From positions 6,259,501-6,323,500 of the forward strand of contig JAFFSR010000136.1 in assembly GCA_017163975.1 (NCBI GenBank): a stretch of DNA of 64,000 bases, read 5' to 3'. A program made the position numbers and the translations under genes. Below, in pieces: positions 1 to 12,442 of this stretch (position 1 is its first letter; every line of letters begins with the position of its first letter). Under the pieces are notes generated by a model. The model made no database searches. It was not told the origin of the DNA and worked only from the letters and a program-made list of their open reading frames with translations. The stretch is from Anastatus disparis (lineage: Eukaryota > Arthropoda > Insecta > Hymenoptera > Eupelmidae).

Positions 1-423
1 ATACCGTTGATAGACCAAGGACTGTGCCGAATAGACTTTTTCAAAAGTTTCTTTCTGCTGCTAGGTAAACAAAATTTATAATTTCATTATGAATAGTTTT
101 ATTTTCTCAAGTACAGTTACAGTACTTTATTTTACTTTTTTATAAGTGCATCAGAGATTAAAAAAAAATTTTCATTTGTTTTTTTATTATTTTACAGCGA
201 GGAAGATCTCGATGATGTACTAATTCTACAAACCAAGTTATACAATTGTGCTCATACGTTCCTAGGACGTAGTGGTTTTGCAGGCACTCTTCGTGGATCA
301 AATCTTTTAGGCTCGTTACCACATATCACCTCTAGGGTACATACCAATGCAAATATCACGGAACAATGCAAATGTAATCAACAATCAAATAACAGTCGAT
401 TGAGCAAAGCCCCTAGGGCATAG
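1..423 (+). CDS. 3' end of an unidentified host protein gene (two exons, partial)
   Basis: The window opens inside a coding exon in frame 3 (positions 3-64). A GT donor at 65 and an AG acceptor at 196-197 follow a T-rich tract. Joining 64 to 198 completes a Ser codon (AG|C) and the frame stays open to TAG at 421-423. The visible C-terminus is about 95 residues. It begins TVDRPRTVPNRLFQKF, passes an acidic stretch (SEEDLDDVL) and LQTKLYNCAHTFLGRSGF, and ends in a low-complexity Asn/Gln/Ser/Cys tail with ...LSKAPRA. Codon use is less AT-biased than the surroundings and there are no internal stops over two exons, which supports a real gene. I do not recognise the family and see no membrane segment or catalytic motif. 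The 5' part lies outside the window. Confidence 0.72.
65..197 (+). other. Intron of the partial gene at the window start
   Basis: This 133-base AT-rich segment starts GTAAAC and ends TTATTTTACAG. It has phase 2 and a T-rich tract before the acceptor. Its short length is typical of insect introns. All three frames hold stops, while the flanking exons join in frame. Confidence 0.72.
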
Positions 424-3400
424 TTCGATCATTGTCAAATTAAGGATACTTGCGTATTACAACAAATTAGTCTTCAAAAAAAGTTTTTACGCTCTGTGTT
501 AATAATAAGAAAAAAATTGCTTTGAGAGCTTTTAATGAAAGTCATTTATAAAATGGTAGCTTAAAGCAACCGAAAGAAAAATTTTAAGTTTTAACCAAAT
601 TTTTAAAATGTGGTTATCAAAATCTTATTACGTGACACACAATGAATTTTTGCCAGTCAAAAATTCGTTTTAATATGAATTTGAAAAAAAAAATATTAAT
701 ACCTTTTTAATTGTTGTTAGCATTTTAAATATTTTAATTTAAGTCTAGGAAATTTTTAAATTTAAGTTTAATTTACACATACTTACTCTAAGTTAATTTC
801 TTAATTGAAGCACTTGGAAAATAGAAAAAAATTAATAGTAAGTTTAGAGAATTTTAATTATAATTTATTCACTGTTAATTTCCACGATATGCCAGTTAAG
901 GTTATTGCATCAGTTTTATGATTAACGATTTATAACGTTCCTATTTACAATATTCTTTTTTGAACTCAATACGTATAAATAATTATCGCTAAATATTACA
1001 ATCCTCTTTGATCTTAAGAGTTTAGAAAATATTTCAGCTCTTTTAAGCTCTCTCTTTAAAAGTTTCAACGAGTTAAATTTTGCCGATACCAATTTCTTAC
1101 GTACTACAAAGCTTCATAATAAAATTATACTTAAATTTGAACAACATAAAACCGAATAATTAGGTTTAATATTTATATTGATTCAAGTAATTAAATTGGT
1201 TTTCATTAACGTTAAAGAAATGGCAGTAAATAAAATAATGAGCAAGGTGTCTTATCATATTTTAATAAGTGAACTTAAAAATTTACATTATAATATAAGC
1301 TTTCTAATGATATCTGGCACTCCACATGGCTTTATCACATTTTTCTAACTTCGAAGGAAAAAAAACGGGAAAATGTATGAATTTCTGTTCTTTTTGTAAT
1401 TGCGATTCACGAAATCACGCACAGCTGACAGCTGATTGGCTGGTACCAGTTAAGCGATGTCGGTAATTAGGAAACGAAAGTCGTCTCCATCCACTTCATT
1501 CCGTCTAGAATCTTATCCATCGCGTTACCATTTAGTAAATGTATTGGAAACTATTAAAAAGTGACAACTTAAATGTGATATAATTTTACACAAAAAAGTG
1601 TATTGGCCAGAGGATTATGAATAATTTTTTTTGAATGAATAATTATTTTTTGATCTTACACGAAAATGATATAATGAATTGATCATGTAAAGATATTTTA
1701 AATATTTTAATTTCATAATTACGTACTCACTGAAGGAATGCATTATAAACAAGTGCAAAAAATAAGTAATTCTATCACAAGGTAGTTTGCCAAAAGAAGC
1801 GAAAGTAACAAAACACCTGTGTTAGAATTAATTGTTTTAATCACGTGTTTTGTATTCAATTTTTAATATCTTTATTGGTAATAACTTTTTTTTCTTATAA
1901 AATTATCTCTTTTTTACTTACTTTTATTTTTATAGTATATAATTAAGTAATTAATTTTATAATCTTTTTTCTTAATAATGAAAAAGTAATATGAATCATC
2001 GTTATAAATTTCAAATAAAAAGTCAATTATACAGTTGGATTATTAAAAAAAATTTTGATTTGTCAGTTTTTAATATTTACAATATGATTTACTAACCATG
2101 AATAGTATTTTTGAAACAACCAACGTTTGTTATATTAAAATAGCGAACGCAGTGATTTTCGAAGCCTAAGGTGCTATAATTGAAAAAGTGATTTTTATAA
2201 CAAGTAAATTCTTATTTATATAGTAACAATTATCTGCGAATTATATTGCTACTTATAAAAAAATGTGAGCTGTAAAATTATACTTTGAATATAAATATAG
2301 CTTGCATTTATACATTTTCATATGAAACCATCACGTACATGCATATAGTTCTACAAACAATTACTTTTATACCATATATATTAAAAGTAGAACATTTGGT
2401 TAGCATACGATCATAAAATTTCACAGGTGACTATTTAACAAGCGTAATTACTTATTTATAAACTCGTAAAATTTTCTCATAGCCTTTATACATGGTCATA
2501 AAATATCACTTTTTCATAAACTACAATGCTTTTTACAATTTATTATGAATTTTTGCATTCTGTGATAATAATAAATAAAAATGTCATTAGCAAGAACATG
2601 CAAATTTAAGTATAAAGCTAATGTACATATTTTTTTTTGTTGCACGCTTGGCTATTTTGTTGATTTTGTACGAATATAATTATTATAATGTCTAATTTAT
2701 ATTGTACAGCAAGTAAAAAATTTTTGCCTACTTAATTATCAACACGAGAGTTTGAAAATGACACCGAATAATATCATCGATTTGTAAAATCATTTTTTAG
2801 AAGTGTTTGCTGTGAAGAATGAATGTTATTTAAATTTTTACAACGAAACATGCTTGAAACGTAGATATAATAAAAAATAAAAAAAAAATAGTAAAACAAA
2901 TTATCGAGTACATTTTTATTTTATACAATGTAATGCGTATTTAAAAGGTAAAATAAAAATTGCTTCCAAGTTTCATACTTGAGAATTTAACAAATGCATC
3001 TCAAGTTAGAAAACAGGTTGCAAATAAATTTTTAACTAGGATAATCTATAATAAAAAAAATATCATGTAAACAAATAAAAAATTGGCTTAAAGTTTTTAG
3101 CTTGGGTTAGAAAGCGCGCGCACATTAAATAGGGTCTATATAGTATTTTTCATAAGTACCTCGCAGACGGAGTGCAATAATTTAATATACAAGGTGTCAA
3201 ACTCTTGAAAGGTTTCGATCGTTTGATATTAAATAATAAAAAAGAACCCCACGAAAGGCCTGAGCGAGTAATGTATAAATATATGCCTGTGTGTGAGCAT
3301 AAAATAAAAAAAAAATAGAAATGTGAAAAAACTTAGTAATTTTTTACTTGTAAGGGTATTTTGTAAAAATTGTATGTGATCGATAAGCACCGATTATGAC

Positions 3401-5225
3401 CCGAGTGTTATATAAGCCAATGTTAAGAACATTATGAATAATATTATTAAAAGAAATCGATTATTAGTCAAATGATCGAGTTCATTTTTTTTTATTTGTG
3501 TAACTAACTTATTTATTATCAATAATATATTGATTGGTCTTTTTTGTCAAGGCACAAAATATTTTTCTACAATTATTAACAAAATAACAATAACGCATTA
3601 ACTATTATCGTATTAATATTATTGTTTGCTCAAAACATGTCAGATTATTGCACAAGAATCTCACGCTGTTGAACAAATTATATTTATTTACAACTTCAAC
3701 TTATGATGCATATTCAAGAAAACTGGAAAAGACCGCAGATATATTAGTTGTTTGAATTTTCTTAAATTCAAATACATTACCAAATGCTTGATTGATATTT
3801 AGAAAAGAAGTTATACGGTTTTTAAAATTTATTTTGGTGTTGAAATATGTCAATAAGAATAAAGTTGCTGGTATATCAGTAAAGCAAAGTGAGAATAGCG
3901 TTTTTTATAAACTGCCGCTTTTTGTCATTGCGTATAATGTATATCTTCTTTATTGAAAAAAAAAGAACAACGCATTTATTGCATTTACTGTACAATCTTT
4001 GGAGTCTTACTCTTGCATAGAGTTTAAACTGCCTTTGCGAGAAAGCGATCGATATAAAAAAAAAATACATTTCGATTGCGGAAGTAAGTGTTCATTTTTA
4101 ATTTTATTAGAATATATATATATTTAAATTTATTACTCTGGATTTCATTGTTCATAATATTAATGATTGTGAGTCGTTTATTTGCACGTTGAATGTTATA
4201 TTTTTTTTTGTACAATAACAAGGATAAGATTGAAGCTTTCCTGTCTACAAGAATGAAAAAGGAAATGAAAATTGCCTGCTCAATGTTCGAAAAAATGAAA
4301 TACTATTATTACAAGAAATTGTGTTTTTAATGGATATTATCTTTTATGTTTTAAATAAATAATTATTCTTATAAATTTGTCGTTTCGTTTGTCTATGATT
4401 AAGTAATTGTATTTTATGAATATTAAAAGCAAAAGGAAGAAGAAAAATGATGATGTATTGGTGCTGAAATAAAATAAATGTAAATGATTTTGTCATGTTT
4501 GATATAATAAGCTTGAATGGAAAAATTGCGCGTAAGGTTTGATAATGTATAACTCTCATATATCAAATATAATAATATATACCTCAGCACACACGCGGCC
4601 TATCGCGAGAGAGAAAAAAACAATTGAGAGAAAAGGATGAGGAGTGATGATTGTTTCCATTTTACCTGTGATCTTAAAAAATAAATAACTAAATAATGTA
4701 AAAGAAATTTGCTAGTCAACATACGAAGAATCTTATTAAAAATAGTGCGAATTGCGAAGTGCCGAGTTTTTTCATATAGTTAAAACGAGTCTTCATGGCA
4801 ATCAAGCGGGCCTAATGTTTTATTTTAGGCTGCGCGATCTTTTGAAAAACAAAATAATAACTATTGACTAGCGCAATTATATTTGACTATAATAATGAAA
4901 AGTCCAGTTGCTAACATTACCCAAGTGAATAATAAAGTTCTCGTAGAAAATAACTTTTTAGATTTCAATATTTATTTACCCAGCATTTAATTTCACATTT
5001 TTATTTTCATGAAATTGATGTTTTGAAATTTCAGATAAATTGTTTGAAATATTTGAGGATTATTTTTATAATCTTATTGTGACTGGATTTTTCATTCGGT
5101 ATTCTTAGGATCTTTTTAAAATAAAAATAAAATTGTAAGCATTAATCTTCAGCGCTTAGTATTAAAAGGTATTTTCCCAATGTAATATATACATAACTTG
5201 TATCCATCATATTTTAAACGATGAA
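424..5225 (+). other. Probable long 3' UTR or AT-rich gene-free stretch
   Basis: No convincing reading frame, RNA gene or repeat is seen for 4.8 kb after the stop codon at 421. The sequence is strongly AT-rich with many homopolymer runs. A slightly more balanced patch lies at about 1310-1520. AATAAA hexamers occur at 4931 and 5226, so a long 3' UTR, as in many neural genes, would fit. RNA-seq would decide between UTR and plain intergenic DNA. Confidence 0.4.
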
Positions 5226-5255
5226 AATAAATTGAGCGAGCAAATATTTTGTGTT
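5226..5255 (+). terminator. Candidate poly(A) signal
   Basis: AATAAA at 5226-5231 is followed about 20 bases later by a T/G-rich stretch (TTTTGTGTTTTATTTTTTT). That is the usual layout of an animal cleavage site with its downstream element. It is the last good signal before the transposon at 5400. A competing AATAAA is at 4931. In such AT-rich DNA the hexamer alone is weak evidence. Confidence 0.45.
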
Positions 5256-5399
5256 TTATTTTTTTCATAAAATTCACTTTTTTTATTTACGTTTATTCGT
5301 TTATAAATATCTAAATAAAAAAAACTATTTTAATTAATACATAATATAAACATACATAAGATTGTTGCGTATTAATGTTAAGCTTTGAAGCATTTCTAT

Positions 5400-5943
5400 T
5401 AGGGGTGTGCGAGTAGCTCGAACTACGAGTAACTCGAGCTCGTCCGAGTCGAGTATTAACTCAAACGAGTTACTCGAATAACCTGAGTTACTCGAATAGC
5501 TCGAGTTATTCGAATGACTCGAGTAACTCGAGTCGAAAACTCGAACAACTCGAAAAACTAGATTATATTATTATGTAGTAATTAGTTCTTTTTTACATGA
5601 AAAAAATTATTTTTTTACACTTTATTTTTATCAATTTTCTGTGAATTCTGTTTATCCGTCTATTTAGAAAGAATATTAGAAAAACTTTTGAACTAACTTC
5701 GAGTCGAGTCGAGTATTATATTCGAGTAACTCGAACTTTTCGAGTAACTCGAGCCATCTGAGTTACTTGGATCTATCTAGTAACTCGAGCCATTCGAGTA
5801 ATTTGAATTACTCGAGTAATACCTATTTTTTCGAGTAGTTCGTATTTTTTCGAGTACTTAAGGATCTCGAGTACTCGACTCGAACTCGAAGAAAAAACTT
5901 GACTCGACTCGAACTCGATTATTCGAGTATTTGCACACCCCTA
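5400..5943. mobile_element. hAT-type non-autonomous element with an ACTCGAGT-rich body
   Basis: The ends are TAGGGGTGTGC and GCACACCCCTA. They are flanked by identical 8-base direct repeats ATTTCTAT at 5392-5399 and 5944-5951. An 8-base duplication with a YAGGGGTGTG-like terminus is characteristic of hAT transposons. The 544-base body has no coding frame. Most of it is degenerate repeats of the palindromic words ACTCGAGT and GAGTAACTCGA in both outer thirds, around a plain AT-rich core (5560-5690). It is a deletion or MITE derivative, with the transposase expected in trans. Confidence 0.85.
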
Positions 5944-6341
5944 ATTTCTATACCCATTAAGAGCATGCTGCAGTCTATTCCTAGTTTTCTTCTTTCGGTT
6001 TTTGGTCTCTTATCGCTTTATGTCATAAATTAACTTTTTTGTTAATGATATATTCATGTGTATCGTTCTCTATTTTATCTTTTCTATCCATTTTCTCAAC
6101 TTTTCTGGAACAAGAGGTTCTTTTTGTTTAAAATTTATGTCTTTTATCACATTCGTACCAATAGCAAGTTTTATCACTTTTAATGTATTTCAAAATTAAC
6201 TAAAAATTTTCTTAATATGTAAATTTTAACGATAAAATAAATTTAAAAACTACTAATCTTAAATAATAAACTAATGACTATTTATACAATTTATAAGGCA
6301 AAAATAATACTAGCTACATTATTTTTTCATGATTATTAAAT

Positions 6342-7180
6342 AGGGGAGAGTGGGGCGAATTTCCAGATGGGGTAACTTTAAGAATGCTTAATAATCTCAC
6401 ACATGAAAATTTTTATCCAGGGTCAGTAAAATAGATTAAAAATATACATAAAAACGAACTTTTTTATACAACTTGTAGTAGATTACTTGATAAATTAAAT
6501 TCGTAACAGCCACTTCTTTTTTTTCGCAGTGCCTTCCAAAACTTTTGGGTTGTCTAAAAATACATCTCATAATTCTGTGTGAACGAAACGATTTGTCACG
6601 TAATAATAAGTTTATAGTACATTAAAAAACAAAAATTTTGACACCTAGTATGACCCGATACGTTAAGTTTAAGCTTAGTACTGACAGTTCAAAGATTTTT
6701 AATCATTTGGGCCAACTTTCCAATACAATGTTAATTAATAGGGATTTTTTGGAAAATCGCTTTTTTATTCATTTTATATGAATAATAATTTATTTAATAT
6801 TCATACGAATATTATAATGTTAATATTATATTTTTGTGATTATTAATGCATTAATGATTAATAAAATAGTCAAAAATTTGAAAAAATTCGTTAAATAAAA
6901 AATTTAATTGTATTTTCCAAGTTTAATAGTACAATCGGAAAATAGCCCCAACGCAAAATGTAAAGTTATCCCATACATGGGGCTACTTTCCAAAAAACAA
7001 TTTTTTTTTCGATCCAAACTATTGTTATGTTAAATGAATAATAAGGAGTCCAGACCATTTTTTTTATTCAGTTTGAAGTCTAAACTTAGTGTTAATGCTT
7101 TGGTAGAGTCAATTATTTCACTACCGGAGAAGAAATCTTCTCTTAAAAAAACGTCTGGAATTTAGCCCCACCTTCCCCTA
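6342..7180. mobile_element. MITE-like element with GGGGAGAGTGGGGC ends
   Basis: The left end (TAGGGGAGAGTGGGGCGAAT, then TTCCAGATG) is matched inverted on the right, whose complement reads TAGGGGAAGGTGGGGCTAAA, then TTCCAGACG. About 29 bases pair with few mismatches. TA stands at both outer edges, so a TA target duplication of the Tc1/mariner type is possible, though TA may belong to the repeat. The 839-base body has no coding frame but contains further GGGGC patches such as ATGGGGCTACTTTCC near 6977. Confidence 0.65.
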
Positions 7181-8349
7181 ATTATTTTTTATCATACCTA
7201 AATTTAAATTATATTTTAAATGTTGCGTTTATCATTATTAAAAATACGAAATTAATATTATTAATTACTTAAAAATTCATTTGCTTTTTAACATAATATT
7301 TTACAATAACTGTTTTTTTTTAAATTGAAATAAAAATTTTTTCTTAGAACACTTAAAGTATGTTTATAAATTTATTTGAATTTCGACAGTTCGACAGATA
7401 AGATAATATAGATTAAACATGAAGATACGCGGGCTCACCGCAGTATAGTATTTCCTTAGGCCTATTGCAATAAAATAAGTACCCCTTGAGGGAGCCACTC
7501 AAATTTTTTTCAGGAACAAAAAACTCGCCCACAAATTTTATCGCTTTCAGTTCTCTTGTTGAGTTAAGAGTTAGTCAACAGTCAGCCTTCAAAGCCGTCG
7601 CATCGAGAGTATTTAAATAATATGCTTTAGTGCAATATTACGAATTGTGTTACGCTGTATTTTATATTTTCATGTTCAATTATTCACATTTAAATCTAAA
7701 AAATTATCATTCTTTTAAAATTTTAGAATGAGAATATTTATTGCAAAAAATTTTTTGTTATGAAACAACCTCAGTTAAGATGTTACGGAAAATAAAAGTG
7801 TTTAAAAAATGTTGGTCGAAGGAACTTTTTGTGTTTCAAGTTAGTATTATACTATTTATTTAATTAATCCTAAAAAATATTTATTAAAAAATATATAATT
7901 AATATATTTGGGTCGATAAAAAGTTATGACTCATAAGTAGTAAAGAATTTTTTGTAATAAAGTAACGTAGTGTCATCTGATAATATCAGAATACTAAATA
8001 ACAAATTCTTCGATGCTTATGCAATCGCATTATTTTTTTTCAGCTTCATTTTTTAGAGAATTACATTAACAAATAAATCAAATAAATAATTTTTTATGTT
8101 TCATATGTTTAACAATAATAAAATATTTTAGAAAGACATATTTAATATAAATTTTTGAACTCAAATAAAATGTTAAAATATAAAGATTACTTTATGACCA
8201 TATGCTTAAAGAATTTTTAAACAAGTTATCTTCATACTTATATTTTAAAATATCTAAAAAATTAAAAATTATTTTCTATACACAGCATACCGGTCAATTA
8301 CTTTTTCCCACATATAGTAGTTTATACATAAGTTTATATATAGTTTGTA
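7181..8349. other. AT-rich stretch, no gene seen
   Basis: Nothing codes here. A more complex patch at 7415-7610 (AGATACGCGGGCTCACCGCAG and onward) is the only part with near-average base composition and could be an old repeat or conserved element. A first copy of the motif ACCGGTCAATTACTTTTTCC at about 8289 echoes the motif inside the next inverted repeat (8510). Confidence 0.4.
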
Positions 8350-9066
8350 CATAAGTAGTTTATACTGTAAAAATGATGATAAAGAATATTTTAAAGATCT
8401 CTAAATCTACAATTCAAATAAATTTTCTTATGTTAAGAAAAATTAAACATTTAAAAAATCAATTTTAATTTACATATGAAGAAAGAATGATTGTTATATG
8501 AAACTATAGTACCGGTCAATTTATTTTATCCACCCTAGAGTAAAATTTATCAAAATAAAAAGTTTTATATTATTGGTACTAATGATCGTATCTTCAAAAT
8601 TCAAACAGCATTTGAAAGATTGGTCAAAAATATTGGAACCAAAGTAAGTCTGGTACAAAAAAATCATTTTCTAATTACTTATAGCGATATAAAAAAAAAT
8701 TTTTTTATTAACTTTATTTTCTTATATAAAACGTATGCCATTTTTCTGGAAATTATAATATAAATTTAAGACTCTAATAGTCCTCATTTAAATGGAGAAA
8801 AAAATGTTTCTATGACCTTTTTTATCAGTTATGATGATTTTTCGAAAATAAGTCCTTTTTTCTGTTGGAAATGGGATATAAATAAGTAAACAATTAATTA
8901 TATAAAATATATTTAAGTTTTATTCTCTTCTATCGTCACGAGCAAACTTAGATCTTTACAGAGCGAGTGACTGTCCAAAGCTAAAGTAAAAAGTGTTTAT
9001 AAAACAATAATGAAAATATTCGTTATAAGTTACACATCTGTTTAGGCTTATAAAAAAAGGTTCTTT

Positions 9067-9104
9067 GTAAGCTACTCGTAAATACATTTTTACGAGTAGC
9101 TTAC
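9067..9104. repeat. Perfect 16-base-pair hairpin
   Basis: GTAAGCTACTCGTAAA is followed by six loop bases (TACATT) and its exact complement TTTACGAGTAGCTTAC. It lies inside the left arm of the 8350-11262 foldback and has no counterpart in the right arm, so it was added later or lost there. Confidence 0.75.
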
Positions 9105-9725
9105 GAAGGTTCATTCATATAGAAAAACTAAGCCATAAAATTTTCTAGTTTCTCTTGATTTTTGTGTAATAAGGAATCGTTCTCACATATTCCAACATTT
9201 TCAGTCATGATTATCTCAAACTAAGAAAGATAGAAAATTTTATGTAAAAGAAAAACGGTTTCATTTTTAGTCTAGAATAAATAAATATATATATATATAT
9301 ATTTAGGGATGAATAAGTTGTTGGAAAAAAGATTTTTTTTTATTTGTTTAATGAGAAATTTTCATAAATTTTTCATAAATTTTCTCTAAAAAACAAGTAA
9401 AAAAAATTTTTTTAAAACTTATTGTCACTAAATATATATATCATTCAGACTAAAAATAAAACATTTATTCTTTTACATAAAATTTTCAATATTTTTAGTT
9501 TATAAGATAATTATAATTGAAAAAAAAAATTTTTTTATTAAAAAATCATTTCATCTATGGTAAAAAAAAGTCAGAAACATTTTATTTACCTCCTTTTAAA
9601 GAAGACTATTAGATTTTTAAAAACCATTTGGTTTTTCTTGGATATCACAATTTTCATAAAAATGGCATACGTTTTTATGTAAGCTATAAAAATTGATAAA
9701 AAATTTTTTTTCTATAGGCCGTTAC

Positions 9726-9873
9726 ACGCTAAAAAAAATAAGGAACAGATAATAAATACATTGCTTCTATGAGAAACAGTGATCTATTGCTAAGAACAAC
9801 GCGTTTGTTCCTCATGTATATAGATATAAAAGCAATATATTTCTTATATCTATTCCTGTTCTTTTTTTAGCGT
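9726..9873. mobile_element. Small MITE with ACGCTAAAAAAA ends
   Basis: The left end reads CACGCTAAAAAAAATAAGGA and the right end, complemented, ACGCTAAAAAAAGAACAGGA. About 148 bases long, non-coding, inserted in the right arm of the large foldback. TA lies close to both ends but an exact duplication cannot be fixed. Confidence 0.5.
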
Positions 9874-10632
9874 ATGAAAAATTGCATAATTTAAAATTGT
9901 GCGCTTTAGTCCAAATTAATTTACTAAGATTGAAAAAAGGTAAAATATTAAATAAAGAAGATTGATATATAAATATAAAATATTTTAATAAGATTCAATT
10001 AAGGAGTGACAAACGGAGCGAGATGTATTCGCTGTGATGGTCGAAAAGATTCTATCGCTTTACAAAATATTTCTTAAATAGTTACTATTGAATTTTTAAG
10101 ACAAGAAACCGATTTTTTATTGTACAGAGGAAGTTTTTACATTGAGGGAAGGATTAGATTTTATTAGATAATGATTTATTCGTATTAAAGTATCGAGTGG
10201 TCAACATATGGCATTGTTTTCAATTTACATCGGTCGCTCTGTTCGTCATACATGTATTTTTATTACTAGTACAAAAAAATCACCTCTTTACAGAGGTTTG
10301 TACAATGGTTTATTTCATTGTGTGTTGCTACATATGCGTTTTTTAAGTTGCTTTAACATCTTTCATACATATTGCTAAATATAAGAAAATATTAGGAAGA
10401 ACATTTTAACTCTAAACGTTAAATAGATTTAAAAATATTATTATTCAAATTAATATTCGAATTATTTATATTCTTATTTATAAACGACAAATTATTAAAA
10501 TGAACGCTTATTCAGCGTGAAATGAACTTGTATCGCCATAAATACTTAGAAAATGATTTTTTTATTACTTTATTTAGAATATTTTTAACTAATCTTTCAT
10601 TATACATACGACCATTAGTTTCGAAGATATAA

Positions 10633-11050
10633 TAGTATATTATTCACCAAGGGAGTTAATTTAAAAAATGTCTTAAATCGTATGTGATTGTCATACGATT
10701 TAAGGCATTTTTAATTAACTTCCGTGGTGAATATACGATTTTTTTACACGAAGCGCGAATAGTGGGTGCTTTTTATTCTGCCGGTAGGGAGAAAAGTACC
10801 CACTTTTCGCGTAGTGTGTAAAAAAACTTTTTTTTTAACAGTGGGCTAAAAATATCACTTTTGCTCCCGGCACGGAAAACGAAAAGTGCTAATTTTAGCC
10901 TCACTGTTAAAAAAAATCGTATATGCACCACGGAAGGTAAAATGGACAACCCATAGCACGAGTGAATTGACACCCGAGGCGAAGCCGAGGGTGGCAAACT
11001 CGTGCTATGGCCTGTCCTTTATTTTACCTCCCTAGGTGCATAATATACTA
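10633..11050. repeat. Cluster of four nested hairpins bounded by TAGTATATTA
   Basis: The block begins TAGTATATTATTCACC and ends GGTGCATAATATACTA. Inside are four stem-loops in a row: 10645-10735 (stem with TTAAATCGTATG), 10737-10825 (TTTTTTACACGAAGCGCG), 10826-10915 (AACAGTGGGC) and 10918-11048 (CCATAGCACGAGT). The last has an apex CCCGAGGCGAAGCCGAGGG. The outer ends of hairpins 1 and 4 resemble each other (CACC, GGGAGKTAA), and those of 2 and 3 also match inverted, so the block can fold as a many-armed cruciform. The outer ends match those of the hairpin-bearing units described further on. Non-coding. Confidence 0.65.
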
Positions 11051-11582
11051 TATTTTTATAAATTTTACTCTAATAGGGTGGATAAAAGCAATTGACCGAT
11101 ATTATAGTTTCACATTACAATCATTCTTTTCTTATATGAAAATTGAAATTCATATTTTAAATGTTTAATTTTTCTTAACATAAGAAAATTTATTTGAATC
11201 GTATATTTAGAGGTCTTTACAATATTCTTTATCATCATCGTTATATTATAAACTACTTATGTAAAATTTCTTTATGAATATTTATCTTTATTAATAAATA
11301 ATAATAATTTTAATCTTCTTATGATTTTTAACTTTTTTAATGAAATCTAAGATTAACTATCTAATTATTATACCTTTAAATTTACATGTCATGCCAAATA
11401 TATGTAGCACGATATATAATCTACTAAATAATTCTAATATTAGAAAGCTTGAAAACAATAATTAATTTGTAATAATTATTTATTGAAATATAAAACACCA
11501 AATCTCTGAACACCGAAAAGCAATATACCACCATCGTTACTCAATTGTCCTAATTACTATTCTTCAAATGTGCTCTGATTCT

Positions 11583-11770
11583 ACAATGTAAAAAAGTGTG
11601 AAAAAGAAATTGTATTTTTAACACACATAAGTGTTACAGATGAAACACAAATTTTTTTGTGTTAAAATTTACAAATAATTTTTGTGTATTTTTCAAAGTT
11701 GAAATTTTAACACAAAAATTTATGAATAATACAAAATTTTTAACAGTAAAATTTGTAAATTTTTACAAAT
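11583..11770. mobile_element. MITE fragment, ACACAAATTTTTGTGT family
   Basis: It begins near TACAATGTAAAAAAGTGTG and carries the words TTTAACACACATAAGTGTTA, ACACAAATTTTTTTGTGTTA and ACAAAATTTTTAACAGTA. Related words recur at 23579-23849 and 37815-38074 in both orientations. The right end here is not clearly defined. Non-coding. Confidence 0.45.
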
Positions 11771-12083
11771 TTATATGTTTTAAAATATAATGATTAAAAT
11801 GATGATTAGATAGAAAAGTTTATTAGATAATAATTTTCTCGTATTTCTTTCTATAGATATTTTTAATAAAAAGAGAGAGAGAGAGATAAAGAAATAGAAG
11901 AAAAAGGATAAAATGATGGATGTTGAAGTGGATCTATAAAATCATAGATGTATTGGTAAATGAATAGCCAAGCGGGCTATAAAGTACATTTTTTTATTTA
12001 CTGCTCTTAAAATAATTTGCATAAATTATTAATAAAAAAAATAATCATTTATTAAAATATCTTTTTCGTGTACATTATATCAA

Positions 12084-12442
12084 CCGTGGCTACGAAGACA
12101 AACAGATGAAAAGTGCCGTGAAAAAAAACATCGAAATTGTGTCGCGAAAAAAAACACATCTGCAAAAGTGCGGTGAAGAAAAACACATCTTCAAAAGAGC
12201 GGCGAAAAAAAAACACTCCTTGAAAACACGGTGAAAATTTTCAAGTGGGTGTTTTTTTTCGTCGCACTTTTGAAGATGTGTTTTTCTTCGTCGCATTTTT
12301 GAAGATGCGTTTTTCTTCGCCACACTTTTGTAAATGTGTTTTTTTTCGTCACACTTTTGTAAATATGTTTTTTTTTCGCCGCACTTTTGGATGTGTTTTT
12401 TTCGTAGATATTACACAGCTGTGATTGTTTTCGTAGCCATGG
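12084..12442. mobile_element. Foldback element made of inverted 29-base tandem repeats
   Basis: The outer ends CCGTGGCTACGAA and TTCGTAGCCATGG are inverted. Each arm is a run of a roughly 29-base unit containing ACACATCTTCAAAAGTGCGG and a GTGAAGAAAA tail: three to four copies forward on the left (12105-12235), five to six inverted on the right (12245-12410). Tandem repeats inside inverted arms are the hallmark of Drosophila-type foldback elements. Open frames across 12090-12457 are by-products of the repeat. Confidence 0.72.

Larger units (their letters stand above)
8350..11262. repeat. Large imperfect inverted repeat (foldback), 2.9 kb
   Basis: Sequence from ACATAAGTAGTTTAT (8350) pairs with ATAAACTACTTATGT (about 11248-11262). 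The pairing continues through the motif ACCGGTCAATTTATTTTATC (8510) and its complement near 11075-11105. Further inward, ACGTATGCCATTTTT (about 8737) pairs with AAAAATGGCATACGT (about 9658), and 9210-9340 pairs with 9370-9500. The fold centre lies near 9360. The right arm is longer because it holds insertions at 9726-9873 and 10633-11050. The arms are clearly diverged, so the structure is old. No transposase is seen. Confidence 0.65.

Noticed and set aside
10633..11050. Hairpin ends as remains of a parvovirus-like or other viral genome
   Set aside because: Hairpin termini alone suggest this, but no viral replication or capsid frame exists near any of the hairpins.
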